Below the pieces are notes generated by a model. That model was not told the origin of the DNA. It made no database searches and worked only from the letters and a program-made list of their open reading frames with translations. The position numbers and the translations under genes are program-made. Positions 16,801 through 25,052 of a stretch of DNA of 64,000 nucleotides are shown piece after piece. The DNA is from Mesorhizobium loti (lineage in GTDB: Bacteria > Pseudomonadota > Alphaproteobacteria > Rhizobiales > Rhizobiaceae), in assembly GCA_014189435.1 (NCBI GenBank), contig CP050293.1, positions 2,733,001-2,797,000 on the forward strand. The letters run 5' to 3'. How positions within the stretch are numbered: the first letter of the stretch is position 1; each line of letters opens with the position of its first letter.

Positions 16801-18621
16801 TCAATTCGGCTTGCGCCACCAGGTCGGCAGTTGATACCCAAATATGGGCGTCTTTTGCGGATGTTCCAGGTAGTTCCAGTAGGCAATCCATTGCTGTGTG
16901 TTGTACTGGGTCGGCACCATATAGTTGCCGGAGATCAGCAGTCGGTCGAGCACGCGAACGGCAGCGACATAGTCTTCCTTCGAACGGGCGCGCAGCATCG
17001 CCTCGATCGCAGCATCCACCGCAGGATCAGCGACCCCGGCAAGGTTGAACGAACCTTCGGCCTTGGCCGCTTCGGACCCCCAGCGTCCGAGCTGTTCAAT
17101 GCCGGGCGACAACGAATTGTTGAAGCCGCTCGACCCGATCAGGGCTTCGAAATCGAAGCGCTGCTTGCGCGACTGGATCTGGTCTCCATCGAGGCTGCGA
17201 ATGGTGACATCGATGCCGATCTTCTCCAGCGTGCGCTGGTAAATGCCGGCGAGGCGCTCTTCGTCCTGCGAAGCAACCAGAATCTCGAAGCCGAAGGGTT
17301 TGCCGTCGGGATCGAGCATTGTCCCGTCCTGCACGTGATAACCGATGCTTTTCAGCAGATCGAAGGCAGCTTTCAGCACTTTGCGATCCTGACCTGAACC
17401 ATCGGTGACCGGTGGCCGATACGTGCCGTCCATCACATCGGCCGGTACGCGGCCGGGGTAGGGTGCCAGAAGCGCCATTTCCCTGTCGTCGGCCGGGTGG
17501 CCGAGCGCGGAAAGGTCGGAATTCTGCCAATAACTCATCGCGCGCGCGTATTTTCCGCCGAACAGGTTCTTGTTGGCCCATTCGAAGTCGTAAAGCATCC
17601 CGAGTGCACGCCGCACGACCGGGTTGGAAAACTTCTGCAGCCGCATGTTGAACAGGAAACCGGTCACCACAGGCGGAATGCCGGTGTCGAAGGTTTCGGC
17701 GATCACTTCCCCTTTGTGGAACGCCGGAAAATCGAGATCGCGCTCACGCTTGACCGGATCGCTATCGTCGTCAATGGCGCAGAGACCCTTCTTGAATGCT
17801 TCGAGCTTGGCGTTGGCGTTGAGAAAATATTCGATGGTGATCTGGTCATAATTGTCGAAGCCGCGCTTGGCTGGAACGTCCTTGCCCCAATAGTCCGGGT
17901 TACGCTTGAAGACGATGCGCTGGCCAGGCTGCACTTGCGCTATTGTATAGGGGCCGCTGCCAATCAGCGGCTTCAGCGTCGTCTTGTCGAAGGTCTCCTT
18001 GTCAAAGGCATGTTTCGGCAGGATCGGCGTCAGCGCGATGATCAAGGGCGTTTCACGATTGGCCTTGTCGTTGAAGGTGAAGCGAACGCTGTGGTCGCCG
18101 GTCTTTTCAAGCTTGGCGATCAGGCTCATCCGTGCGCTGTAGGGCGGACGGCCCTTGTCGGTATAGACATCGTAGGTGAACAGCACATCCTCCGGCGTCA
18201 CCGGCTGGCCGTCCGACCATTTAGCATTCGGGTTGAGATGGAACTCGATGCTCTTGCGCTCGGGGTCCATGTCGGCGGTGTCGGCGAGCAAGCCATACAG
18301 GCTGAAGGGCTCATCGTAGTTACGCTGCATCAGCGGCTCAAAGACGAGATTGCCGTAGTTCTGATCCATCATGCCGCGCGCCGTCGTGCGCAGGCTCTTG
18401 AGGATGAAAGGGTTGAGATTGTCGAAACTGCCGACGACGCAATAGGTGATCGAGCCACCCTTCGGCGCATCGGGATTGACGTAATTGAAATGCGTGTAGT
18501 CGGGCGGCAGCGCCGGTTCGCCCTGCATGGCGATCGCGTGCTTCGGCTCCGATGCGGCCGGCTGATGCGAAAGTGCGAAAAACGATATCGCGGTGATCAG
18601 CCAAACAAGAACGCGGCCCAT
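16801..18621 (-). CDS. Periplasmic oligopeptide-binding protein (SBP family 5, YejA-like)
   Basis: A 606-residue exported binding protein. Residues 1-24 are a signal peptide. The mature protein shows the family 5 pattern: FNYVNPDAPKGGSI near residue 45, the WSDGQPVTPEDVLFTYD motif near 130, and GSGPYTI near 215. YejA-like proteins bind peptides for the YejBEF importer, including antimicrobial peptides such as microcin C. No permease or ATPase genes adjoin it here, so its transporter must be encoded elsewhere. AAGGAG precedes the ATG. It lies just upstream of the DsbA-like gene on the same strand. Confidence 0.88.
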   Translation of the reverse strand: MGRVLVWLITAISFFALSHQPAASEPKHAIAMQGEPALPPDYTHFNYVNPDAPKGGSITYCVVGSFDNLNPFILKSLRTTARGMMDQNYGNLVFEPLMQRNYDEPFSLYGLLADTADMDPERKSIEFHLNPNAKWSDGQPVTPEDVLFTYDVYTDKGRPPYSARMSLIAKLEKTGDHSVRFTFNDKANRETPLIIALTPILPKHAFDKETFDKTTLKPLIGSGPYTIAQVQPGQRIVFKRNPDYWGKDVPAKRGFDNYDQITIEYFLNANAKLEAFKKGLCAIDDDSDPVKRERDLDFPAFHKGEVIAETFDTGIPPVVTGFLFNMRLQKFSNPVVRRALGMLYDFEWANKNLFGGKYARAMSYWQNSDLSALGHPADDREMALLAPYPGRVPADVMDGTYRPPVTDGSGQDRKVLKAAFDLLKSIGYHVQDGTMLDPDGKPFGFEILVASQDEERLAGIYQRTLEKIGIDVTIRSLDGDQIQSRKQRFDFEALIGSSGFNNSLSPGIEQLGRWGSEAAKAEGSFNLAGVADPAVDAAIEAMLRARSKEDYVAAVRVLDRLLISGNYMVPTQYNTQQWIAYWNYLEHPQKTPIFGYQLPTWWRKPN

Positions 18622-18853
18622 GACCGTCTCCTTAACAGGTCGGCTTGATGATTCGGTGCGCACCCTAGCATGAGGCGGCTGTGCGCCGGCCAACCGCGCG
18701 TTCAACAATTGCTGACGTCGGGCTGGATTCGGCCTCGCTTGCAGTGTAACACGCCCTCCGAAGTCATTCTGTTGCCTCATTTCGGCAACAGGTAGCTGGA
18801 CCACACGGCACGAAGAAGCCGGTCCCGGGATCATTTGAGAGGAAGTGCACGAC

Positions 18854-19483
18854 ATGACGAGCCTGAACAGCAACGCGTACCGCCTGTCGGTCATGGCCGC
18901 TGGCGTGATCGGCTTTCTGGGCGCAGGACTTCCCGCCGCTTCCGCACAGCAGCAACAGCAGATTCCGCAAGGCTGGTTCAAGGCCTGCACCAAGCAGGAA
19001 GACGTCGACATCTGCAACGTCCAGAACATCACCACCGCCGGCAACGGCCAGCTGATCACCGGCGTCAGCCTGATCGAGCTGAAGGGCAAGGTGAACCGCA
19101 AGGTGTTCCAGGTGACGGTTCCTACCGGCCGTCTGGTGCCTCCCGGCATCGGCCTGCAGATCGACACCGGCAAAGCGCAGAAGCTCGATTATGTGATCTG
19201 CTTCCCGGATCGTTGCGTGGCCGAAGTGCCGCTGACCGATCAGCTCGTCGCTTCGTTCAAGAAGGGCCAGGCGATCACGCTGACCTCCGTCAATTTCCAG
19301 AATCAGCCCAATCCGATCAAGATCGCCCTGCAGGGTTTCAGCGGCGCCTATGACGGCCCGGCGCTGCAGCAGTCGGACATCGAGGACCGGCAGAAGAAGC
19401 TTCAGGACTTCGTCGCCAAGAACAACCAGGATTTCGCCAAGAAGCTCAAGGAAGAGCAGGACAAGGCGAAGACAGCCAACTGA
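18854..19483 (+). CDS. Invasion-associated locus B (IalB) family protein
   Basis: A 209-residue exported protein. A signal peptide (residues 1-32, ending AASAQQ) is followed by an IalB domain: GWFKACTKQEDVDICNV with paired cysteines, a middle with CFPDRCVAEVP near 115, and a lysine-rich helical tail (residues 170-209). IalB was named in Bartonella for erythrocyte invasion, but family members occur widely in Rhizobiales, where the function is unknown. The start has GAGGAAG upstream; a GTG three codons earlier is less likely. It is closed by a perfect terminator. Confidence 0.85.
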   Translation: MTSLNSNAYRLSVMAAGVIGFLGAGLPAASAQQQQQIPQGWFKACTKQEDVDICNVQNITTAGNGQLITGVSLIELKGKVNRKVFQVTVPTGRLVPPGIGLQIDTGKAQKLDYVICFPDRCVAEVPLTDQLVASFKKGQAITLTSVNFQNQPNPIKIALQGFSGAYDGPALQQSDIEDRQKKLQDFVAKNNQDFAKKLKEEQDKAKTAN

Positions 19484-19506
19484 TCGGCCGATATCGCCGA
19501 GCCAAC

Positions 19507-19536
19507 AAAAAAGCGGGGTCATGCCCCGCTTTTTTT
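19507..19536 (+). terminator. Rho-independent terminator after the IalB gene
   Basis: AAGCGGGG and CCCCGCTT pair around TCATG, flanked by A and T runs, so it can work in both directions between the convergent IalB and hspQ genes. Confidence 0.92.
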
Positions 19537-19567
19537 GTGCTCGTCTCAATAGGTTAGTGCCTGGAGG

Positions 19568-19891
19568 TTAGTGCTTGGACTGTCGTTTCGGCTGGTAGCC
19601 TCCATCCGGCTTCTTGTCGAACATCTCCTTGATCTGCGGATGCCGGACCGGCTCACCCGACTGATCCTCGAGCAGATTCTGCTCGGAGACATAGGCGATG
19701 TATTCGGTCTCCGAATTCTCGGCGAGCAGGTGATAGAACGGCTGGTCCTTGCGCGGCCGCACGTCGGCGGGAATGGCTTCGTACCATTCGTCGGTGTTGG
19801 CGAATTGCGGATCGACGTCGAAAATGATGCCCCGGAATGGAAACAGCCGGTGGCGAACCACCTGTCCGATAGCGAATTTGGCTGTTTTCAT
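19568..19891 (-). CDS. hspQ: Heat shock protein HspQ
   Basis: A 107-residue YccV/HspQ domain protein, beginning MKTAKFAIGQVVRHR with RGIIFDVDP near 25 and QPFYHLLAENSE near 55, the most conserved part of the family. In enterobacteria HspQ is a specificity factor that primes the Lon protease and binds hemimethylated DNA; that role is presumed here. The C-terminus (RHPQIKEMFDKK) is Lys/Arg-rich. The ATG at 19891 is chosen because the domain begins there. It is convergent with the IalB gene across a shared terminator. Confidence 0.9.
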   Translation of the reverse strand: MKTAKFAIGQVVRHRLFPFRGIIFDVDPQFANTDEWYEAIPADVRPRKDQPFYHLLAENSETEYIAYVSEQNLLEDQSGEPVRHPQIKEMFDKKPDGGYQPKRQSKH

Positions 19892-20067
19892 CGTACTCAC
19901 CACTGAATTCCTTGAGCTTATTTGGCGCAGACGGCGCGTCAATTCAATCCCGAAGCGTTAAGCGCGCCTCTAAGCTACGCAGGGCGCGGCGCAAAGGTTT
20001 TGCTGCACGCGGCAATGTCGATGGCCGTCGATGACGCGGATTGTCGGAAACGTTCGGAAGTTCGCTG

Positions 20068-21276
20068 TCAGCGTGTCGGCCTTCGCAGGCCGCCGGCGAG
20101 TGCGGCGAAGCCGCTGCCGGGACGAAGCCCCTCGCGCATGAAAAAAGCGCGAAGCGGCGCAAAGCCACCGAGCACGCCGAGCCCGGCAACGCGGGCCATC
20201 TGGGCCGGCAGCATGTCGGATAGCAGCGACATGTTGAGCAGGTTGACCGCGCTGCTGCGCGCCAGAATGTCGGGCCGGCGCTTGAAGTCGTAGGCCGCCA
20301 GGGCCTTGGCGGCGCCCGGATCGCTACGGTTTTCACTAGCGATTCCAATCAGATCGTCGACATCTCTGATACCGAGATTGAGGCCTTGCGCACCGATCGG
20401 CGGAAACACATGGGCGGCTTCGCCGACCAGCGCTACCCGATCCCTTGCAAAACGCAGCGGCGTCACCGCCGAAAGCGGGTAGATCTGTCGGCCCGGCTCG
20501 ACCGTCACCCGGCCCAGCATCGACTGCATCTGCTGTTCGACCCGCATCGAAAGCGCTGCATCGTCCAATGCGGAGAGTTCGGTCGCGGTCTCGGGCCTCA
20601 CCACCCAGACCAGGCTCGAGCGATTGCCGGGCAGCGGGACCTGCGTGAATGGACCGGTCTCGGTGTGGAATTCCGTCGAGGTGAAGGCGTGGTCGCCGCT
20701 GTGGCCGAAATTGAGGACAAGAGCCGCCTGCGGATAGGCGCGAGCCGAAGTCGAGATGCCGGCCGCCTGGCGCGCCGGCGACAAGCGTCCGTCCGCGGCG
20801 ACCGCCAGCGATGCGTCCACCGAGCTGCCGTCGGTCAGGACGGCACGCACGTGCCCGGCATCGAGATGCCAGTCCGCCACCATCGACATCAGCCATTCGA
20901 TGCCGGCATGCGCGGCAACCTTGCTGGCGAGTGCCGGATTGAGCACGCTGTTGGGCAGGTTCAGCCCGAACTGGTCCTCATCGATCTCGCTGGCGCGAAA
21001 GGTGACGACCGGGCTGCGGATCAACCGGCTGGTCGCGTCGACGATGCGCATGATCTTCAGCGGCGCCGCCCTGGCCTTGATGTCTTCGAGCACGCCCAGG
21101 CGCTCAAGCACTTTCAGGGCGGGGTTCATCAGGGCCGTCGTGCGGCCATCGGGGGCTGTGGCCTCCGGCCCGACCAGCGTCACAGGGAAACCGGCAGTGG
21201 CAAAACCGAGCGCCGCGATCAGTCCTGCCGGCCCCGTGCCAGCAACCAGTATCCGCGCAGTTTGCTCATGCTCCAA
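20068..21276 (-). CDS. UbiH/UbiF-type FAD-dependent hydroxylase
   Basis: A 402-residue flavin monooxygenase of the UbiH/UbiF/VisC group, which hydroxylate the ring of ubiquinone precursors. Residues 10-17 (VAGTGPAG) form the FAD-binding fold, the second FAD motif GEAAHVFPPIGAQGLNLGI lies near residue 288, and the segment between is substrate-binding. Length is normal. Which ring position it attacks cannot be told from sequence, as alphaproteobacteria use varying sets of such enzymes. It is divergent from the DUF2182 gene, 70 bases away. No ubiquinone genes are adjacent. Confidence 0.85.
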   Translation of the reverse strand: MEHEQTARILVAGTGPAGLIAALGFATAGFPVTLVGPEATAPDGRTTALMNPALKVLERLGVLEDIKARAAPLKIMRIVDATSRLIRSPVVTFRASEIDEDQFGLNLPNSVLNPALASKVAAHAGIEWLMSMVADWHLDAGHVRAVLTDGSSVDASLAVAADGRLSPARQAAGISTSARAYPQAALVLNFGHSGDHAFTSTEFHTETGPFTQVPLPGNRSSLVWVVRPETATELSALDDAALSMRVEQQMQSMLGRVTVEPGRQIYPLSAVTPLRFARDRVALVGEAAHVFPPIGAQGLNLGIRDVDDLIGIASENRSDPGAAKALAAYDFKRRPDILARSSAVNLLNMSLLSDMLPAQMARVAGLGVLGGFAPLRAFFMREGLRPGSGFAALAGGLRRPTR

Positions 21277-21346
21277 GATCGGCTTCCGGCTTGCAGTGCG
21301 AGGCGGTCCACCCGACCTGCCGTTCGATGAGCATATAGGTCAGATC

Positions 21347-22285
21347 ATGCCGCTTGATCAACGCGGCGATTCGGCTCATTCGGATGATATGACCGGCCAG
21401 CAAGACGATTTCAGCCATCTCGACCGCACCGGCCGTGCCATGGCCGACATCGCGCGCAATCCTCGCGTCACGGTAAATGTCGTCATCGGCGCCTGTATCC
21501 TGCTTGCCTGGCTGTTCCTTGCCGCGATGGCAATCCGCGGCGCCGAAGCGCGGATTGCAGGCGTCGGCGGCCCCGGCGACACGATCCTGCGCAACCTCCC
21601 GCATTTGCCGCTGCCCGATTTCCTGGAACGGTTCTTTGCGCTCTGCCTCTCGCCGGTGTCGTTGGATACAAGTCTCGGCTTGCAGGCCGGTGCGCTCGTT
21701 TTGATGTGGTTCCTGATGGCGATCGCAACGATGTTGCCTTCGGCCGCGCCAATGATCCGCACCTACTGCGAAATCGCTGATACGGCACGCATCAAGGGCG
21801 AGCCGGTCGTTCACCCGCTGGTGCTGGTCGCCGGTTACCTCTGCGTCTGGCTCGCCGCTTCGGTGATGTTTGCGGCGCTGACCCTGGCCGCCCATGGATT
21901 CGCCTCTTCAGGCGAGATGCTCGACCCGGTCGTCGGCGCTGCCGGTGCGCTCGCTCTGCTGATTGCCGGCCTCTACCAGTTCAGTGGCCTGAAGGAAGCC
22001 TGCCTGAAGAAATGCAAGAACCCGTTTTCGATCCTTTTCGCGAACTGGAGCGCCAGGCCCGCCAGCATCTTTCGGCTTGGGATCGCGCAAGGCCTGTGGT
22101 GCCTCGGCTGCTGCTGGGCATTGATGCTGGTGATGTTCGCCGTCGGCGTCATGAACGTCTTCTGGATGGCATTGATCGGGCTGTTCACCCTGATCGAAAA
22201 ACAAACAGCCAGCAGGGTTCCAACCCGGCTGGCCGGTGCGATACTGCTTGTCTGGGCAGCCGCGCTGCTAGTAGTCTCGCTGTGA
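21347..22285 (+). CDS. DUF2182 integral membrane protein
   Basis: A 312-residue protein with about six membrane segments. Its core MWFLMAIATMLPSAAPMI (about residues 120-137) matches the metal-binding-like MxxAMMxP signature of DUF2182. The segment LKKCKNPFSILF and a Cys pair further on are also conserved in the family. Function is not established; it is predicted to bind metals and is usually found beside DUF1326, as here. The start at 21347 has AGGT six bases upstream; an ATG at 21389 is an alternative. It precedes the DUF1326 gene by 14 bases, making an operon. Confidence 0.8.
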   Translation: MPLDQRGDSAHSDDMTGQQDDFSHLDRTGRAMADIARNPRVTVNVVIGACILLAWLFLAAMAIRGAEARIAGVGGPGDTILRNLPHLPLPDFLERFFALCLSPVSLDTSLGLQAGALVLMWFLMAIATMLPSAAPMIRTYCEIADTARIKGEPVVHPLVLVAGYLCVWLAASVMFAALTLAAHGFASSGEMLDPVVGAAGALALLIAGLYQFSGLKEACLKKCKNPFSILFANWSARPASIFRLGIAQGLWCLGCCWALMLVMFAVGVMNVFWMALIGLFTLIEKQTASRVPTRLAGAILLVWAAALLVVSL

Positions 22286-22299
22286 GTGGGGGAAAATCG

Positions 22300-22914
22300 A
22301 TGGCAGATCATGGCTGGGCAATGAAGGGAGAGCTCGTACTCTCCTGCAATTGCACGGTTTTTTGCCCTTGCGTGCTGTCGCTCGGCAACCATCCGCCAAC
22401 CGAAGGCTATTGCCAGACATGGGCCGGGTTTCGCATCGACGCCGGCCATTTCGGCGACGTCGACCTGTCCAACCTCAATCTTGGGCTGGTCATGGAAATC
22501 CCCGGTTACATGAGCCGCGGCAACTGGACCGCCGGCCTGTTCATCGACAAGCGAGCCTCGGTCTACGCGGTCAAGGCGCTGACGAAGATCTTCACCGGCA
22601 AGGCGGGCGGAACCACATCGCTGCTCTCCATCCTGGTCGGGAAATTCCTCGGCGTCGAGCAGGTGCCGATCACCTATGAGACGCGTGACAAGACGCGCAT
22701 CTTCCAGATACCGAAGATCATCGACGGGGCGGTGACACCTATCCCCGGCAAGGATCGCGACAAGGACACGGTGATCAGCAATTCGGAATATTGGATCGCG
22801 CCGGAGATCATCGTGGCCAGGTCCGACAAGAGCAAGATGCGGGCTTTCGGCCGCAACTGGAATTTCGCCGGCCGTTCGGCCGAGATCTGCAAGCTGGATT
22901 GGCGGGGCCCGTGA
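22300..22914 (+). CDS. DUF1326 cysteine-rich protein
   Basis: A 204-residue cytosolic-looking protein with the DUF1326 signature at its start: CNCTVFCPCVLSLG near residue 17 and a following EGYCQTWAG. The five cysteines within 25 residues suggest metal or thiol chemistry. It follows the DUF2182 membrane gene and is followed by pcs with overlapping stop and start (GTGA). The DUF2182-DUF1326 pair is a recurring gene neighbourhood, so both probably form one system, of unknown job. The start has GGGGGAAAA upstream. Confidence 0.82.
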   Translation: MADHGWAMKGELVLSCNCTVFCPCVLSLGNHPPTEGYCQTWAGFRIDAGHFGDVDLSNLNLGLVMEIPGYMSRGNWTAGLFIDKRASVYAVKALTKIFTGKAGGTTSLLSILVGKFLGVEQVPITYETRDKTRIFQIPKIIDGAVTPIPGKDRDKDTVISNSEYWIAPEIIVARSDKSKMRAFGRNWNFAGRSAEICKLDWRGP

Positions 22915-23729
22915 GCAAGAACACAACGGCCCGAAAAGCCGCCAAAAAAATCACGGATCGGATTCCACGGCCGAAGAAGAAGGTCACCTGGCCGCAGGCG
23001 AGGGCGTTCTCCGTCCACCTGCTGACCGCCTCGGGCTCGTTCCTGGCCTTCCTGTCGCTGGTGGCGGCGAGCGAAGAGCGCTGGACGGCGATGTTCTGGT
23101 GGCTTGGGCTGGCACTGTTCGTCGACGGCATCGACGGGCCGATCGCCAGAAAGCTCGAGGTCAAGGAAATCCTGCCGACATGGTCGGGCGAAATGCTGGA
23201 CAACATCATCGATTATGTGACCTACGTCCTGATCCCGGCCTTCGCGCTCTATCAGCGCGGCTTCATGGGCGAGGGCCTGTCATTCCTGTCGGCGGCGATC
23301 ATCGTCGTCTCCAGCGCCATCTATTATGCCGACACCGGCATGAAGACGAAGGAGAATTTCTTCAAGGGATTCCCGGTGGTCTGGAACATGGTGGTGTTCA
23401 CGCTGTTCGTCATCGAGCCCGGACAATGGGTTTCGTTCGCGGTGGTGGTGGTGGCCGGCATTCTGACCTTCGTGCCGATCAACTTCATCCATCCGGTGCG
23501 TGTGGTGCGGCTGCGGCGCATCAATCTCGCGATGACCCTTTTGTGGTGCGCTTTCGGTGCGCTTGCCCTGGCGCAGGCGGCACTCGCCGCCTTCTACGAT
23601 CAGATCGGCGTGCTGGGCGAACAGGTCAGCACCTTCACCAAGATCGGCATCACCATCACCGGGCTCTACCTTGCCTGCATCGGTGGCGTCATGCAGTTCT
23701 TTCCCAACCTCGGTGCCAAAAAGGCCTGA
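22911..23729 (+). CDS. pcs: Phosphatidylcholine synthase
   Basis: A 272-residue inner-membrane enzyme that condenses choline with CDP-diacylglycerol to make phosphatidylcholine in one step, a pathway typical of rhizobia and related host-associated bacteria. The CDP-alcohol phosphotransferase motif is visible near residue 70: DGIDGPIARK, then SGEMLDNIID. About eight membrane helices follow. The start is a GTG whose TGA overlap with DUF1326 implies translational coupling, so PC synthesis is tied to that pair in expression. A basic N-terminal stretch (residues 5-25) precedes the first helix. Confidence 0.92.
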   Translation: MSKNTTARKAAKKITDRIPRPKKKVTWPQARAFSVHLLTASGSFLAFLSLVAASEERWTAMFWWLGLALFVDGIDGPIARKLEVKEILPTWSGEMLDNIIDYVTYVLIPAFALYQRGFMGEGLSFLSAAIIVVSSAIYYADTGMKTKENFFKGFPVVWNMVVFTLFVIEPGQWVSFAVVVVAGILTFVPINFIHPVRVVRLRRINLAMTLLWCAFGALALAQAALAAFYDQIGVLGEQVSTFTKIGITITGLYLACIGGVMQFFPNLGAKKA

Positions 23730-23758
23730 TCAGCCACTCTTCTCAAGGAAGCCTGACT

Positions 23759-24736
23759 ATGTCCAAAGCGATCCGCATCCACGCCAATGGCGGCCCGGAA
23801 GTCCTGACCTATGAGGACGCGGAACCCGGCCAGCCGGGATCGGGACATATCCTGATCCGGCACACGGCGATCGGCCTCAATTTCATCGACGTCTATCATC
23901 GCTCGGGCCTTTATCCGCCGCCCGGCGGCTTCCCGCTCGTGCCCGGCAGTGAAGCCGCCGGCGTGGTGCTGGAGGTCGGCCAAGGCGTCGACTGGCTGAA
24001 GCCGGGCGATCGCATCGCCTATGCCGTGACGACGGGGGCCTACGCGCAAGAGCGCGTCATCGATGCCAGCCGCGTCGTCAAGGTTCCGGATGGCATCAGC
24101 GACGAACAGGCCGCCGCGATGATGCTGAAGGGCATGACCGCGGAATATCTGCTGCGCCGGACGTTCAAGGTGAAGGCAGGCGACACGATCCTGTTCCATG
24201 CCGCGGCCGGCGGCGTTGGGCTGATCCTCGGCCAGTGGGCAAAACACCTCGGCGCCACCGTCATCGGCACCGCCAGCTCGTCCGACAAGATCGAGCTCGC
24301 CAAGGCGCATGGTTTCGACCATGTCATCAACTACAAGGAACAGGATTTCGTCGTCGGCGTCGCCGCCATCACCGGCGGCAGGAAATGCGACGTCGTCTAC
24401 GATTCGGTCGGCAACGACACGTTTCCGGCCTCGCTCGACTGCCTGAGGCCGCTTGGCATGTTCGTCAGCTTCGGCCAGTCCTCCGGACCGATCCCTCCGT
24501 TCAGCATGTCATTGCTGGCCCAGAAGGGTTCGTTGTTCGCAACCCGGCCGACGCTGTTCGTCTACAATGCGAAACGCGAGGAACTCGAGGCCTCCGCCGC
24601 AGCCCTGTTCGAAGTCGTGCTCAGTGGCGCCGTCAAGATCAAGATCAACCAGCGCTACGCGCTCAAGGACGCGGGCAAGGCGCATTCCGATCTCGAGGGC
24701 CGCAGGACGACAGGGACGACCATTCTCATTCCTTAG
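23759..24736 (+). CDS. qor: NADPH:quinone oxidoreductase (zeta-crystallin type)
   Basis: A 325-residue cytosolic MDR-family reductase. The N-terminal GroES-like domain carries GLNFIDVYHRSGLYP and PGSEAAGVV; the Rossmann fold is HAAAGGVGLILGQWAKHLGA near residue 148. It lacks the zinc ligands of alcohol dehydrogenases, which fits quinone reductases that make semiquinones with NADPH. AAGGAAG lies before the ATG. It follows pcs by 29 bases on the same strand and probably shares its transcript. Its stop codon lies inside the first arm of a repeat element. Confidence 0.88.
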   Translation: MSKAIRIHANGGPEVLTYEDAEPGQPGSGHILIRHTAIGLNFIDVYHRSGLYPPPGGFPLVPGSEAAGVVLEVGQGVDWLKPGDRIAYAVTTGAYAQERVIDASRVVKVPDGISDEQAAAMMLKGMTAEYLLRRTFKVKAGDTILFHAAAGGVGLILGQWAKHLGATVIGTASSSDKIELAKAHGFDHVINYKEQDFVVGVAAITGGRKCDVVYDSVGNDTFPASLDCLRPLGMFVSFGQSSGPIPPFSMSLLAQKGSLFATRPTLFVYNAKREELEASAAALFEVVLSGAVKIKINQRYALKDAGKAHSDLEGRRTTGTTILIP

Positions 24737-24904
24737 AGACTGGTTAGAAACTCTACTCTGGCGGCCATCTGAGGGCGTTTTCTGCGCTTCCCCGTTCTAC
24801 TGCGTCGCAGTAGAACTGAGCTCACGGACGCGAACGTCCGCTGCGCTCCGGTTCTCGAAACCACCCCCATATGACTCGCCAGAGCGAATTTCAAAACAGT
24901 CTCT
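24735..24904. repeat. Intergenic palindromic element (MITE/RIME-like)
   Basis: About 170 bases bounded by imperfect inverted repeats of 28-29 bases: AGAGACTGGTTAGAAACTCT... at the left and its near-match read inward from the right. Inside are two nested palindromes, GTTCTACTGCG/CGCAGTAGAAC (24794-24816, one-base centre) and CGGACG/CGTCCG (24825-24840). The layout resembles rhizobial intergenic mosaic elements. The left arm covers the qor stop codon. The family identity is by eye. Confidence 0.6.
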
Positions 24905-25052
24905 TAGTCCGTTATGCCTTGCTATCCCTTGAATTTCCGCTGAAATTCTTGAAGCTCTTTCAAGACGCGTGCCGCTTTCCGATGAGAGCCGGCCGCGCCT
25001 ACCATGCTTGCGGGAACACAGAACATATCTGGCTAACCAGATGGGAGGCACT

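Noticed and set aside
24905..25052. Purine or guanidine riboswitch before the BMP importer
   Set aside because: No conserved riboswitch core or paired stems could be found in this short leader; the only structure is the palindromic element further upstream.
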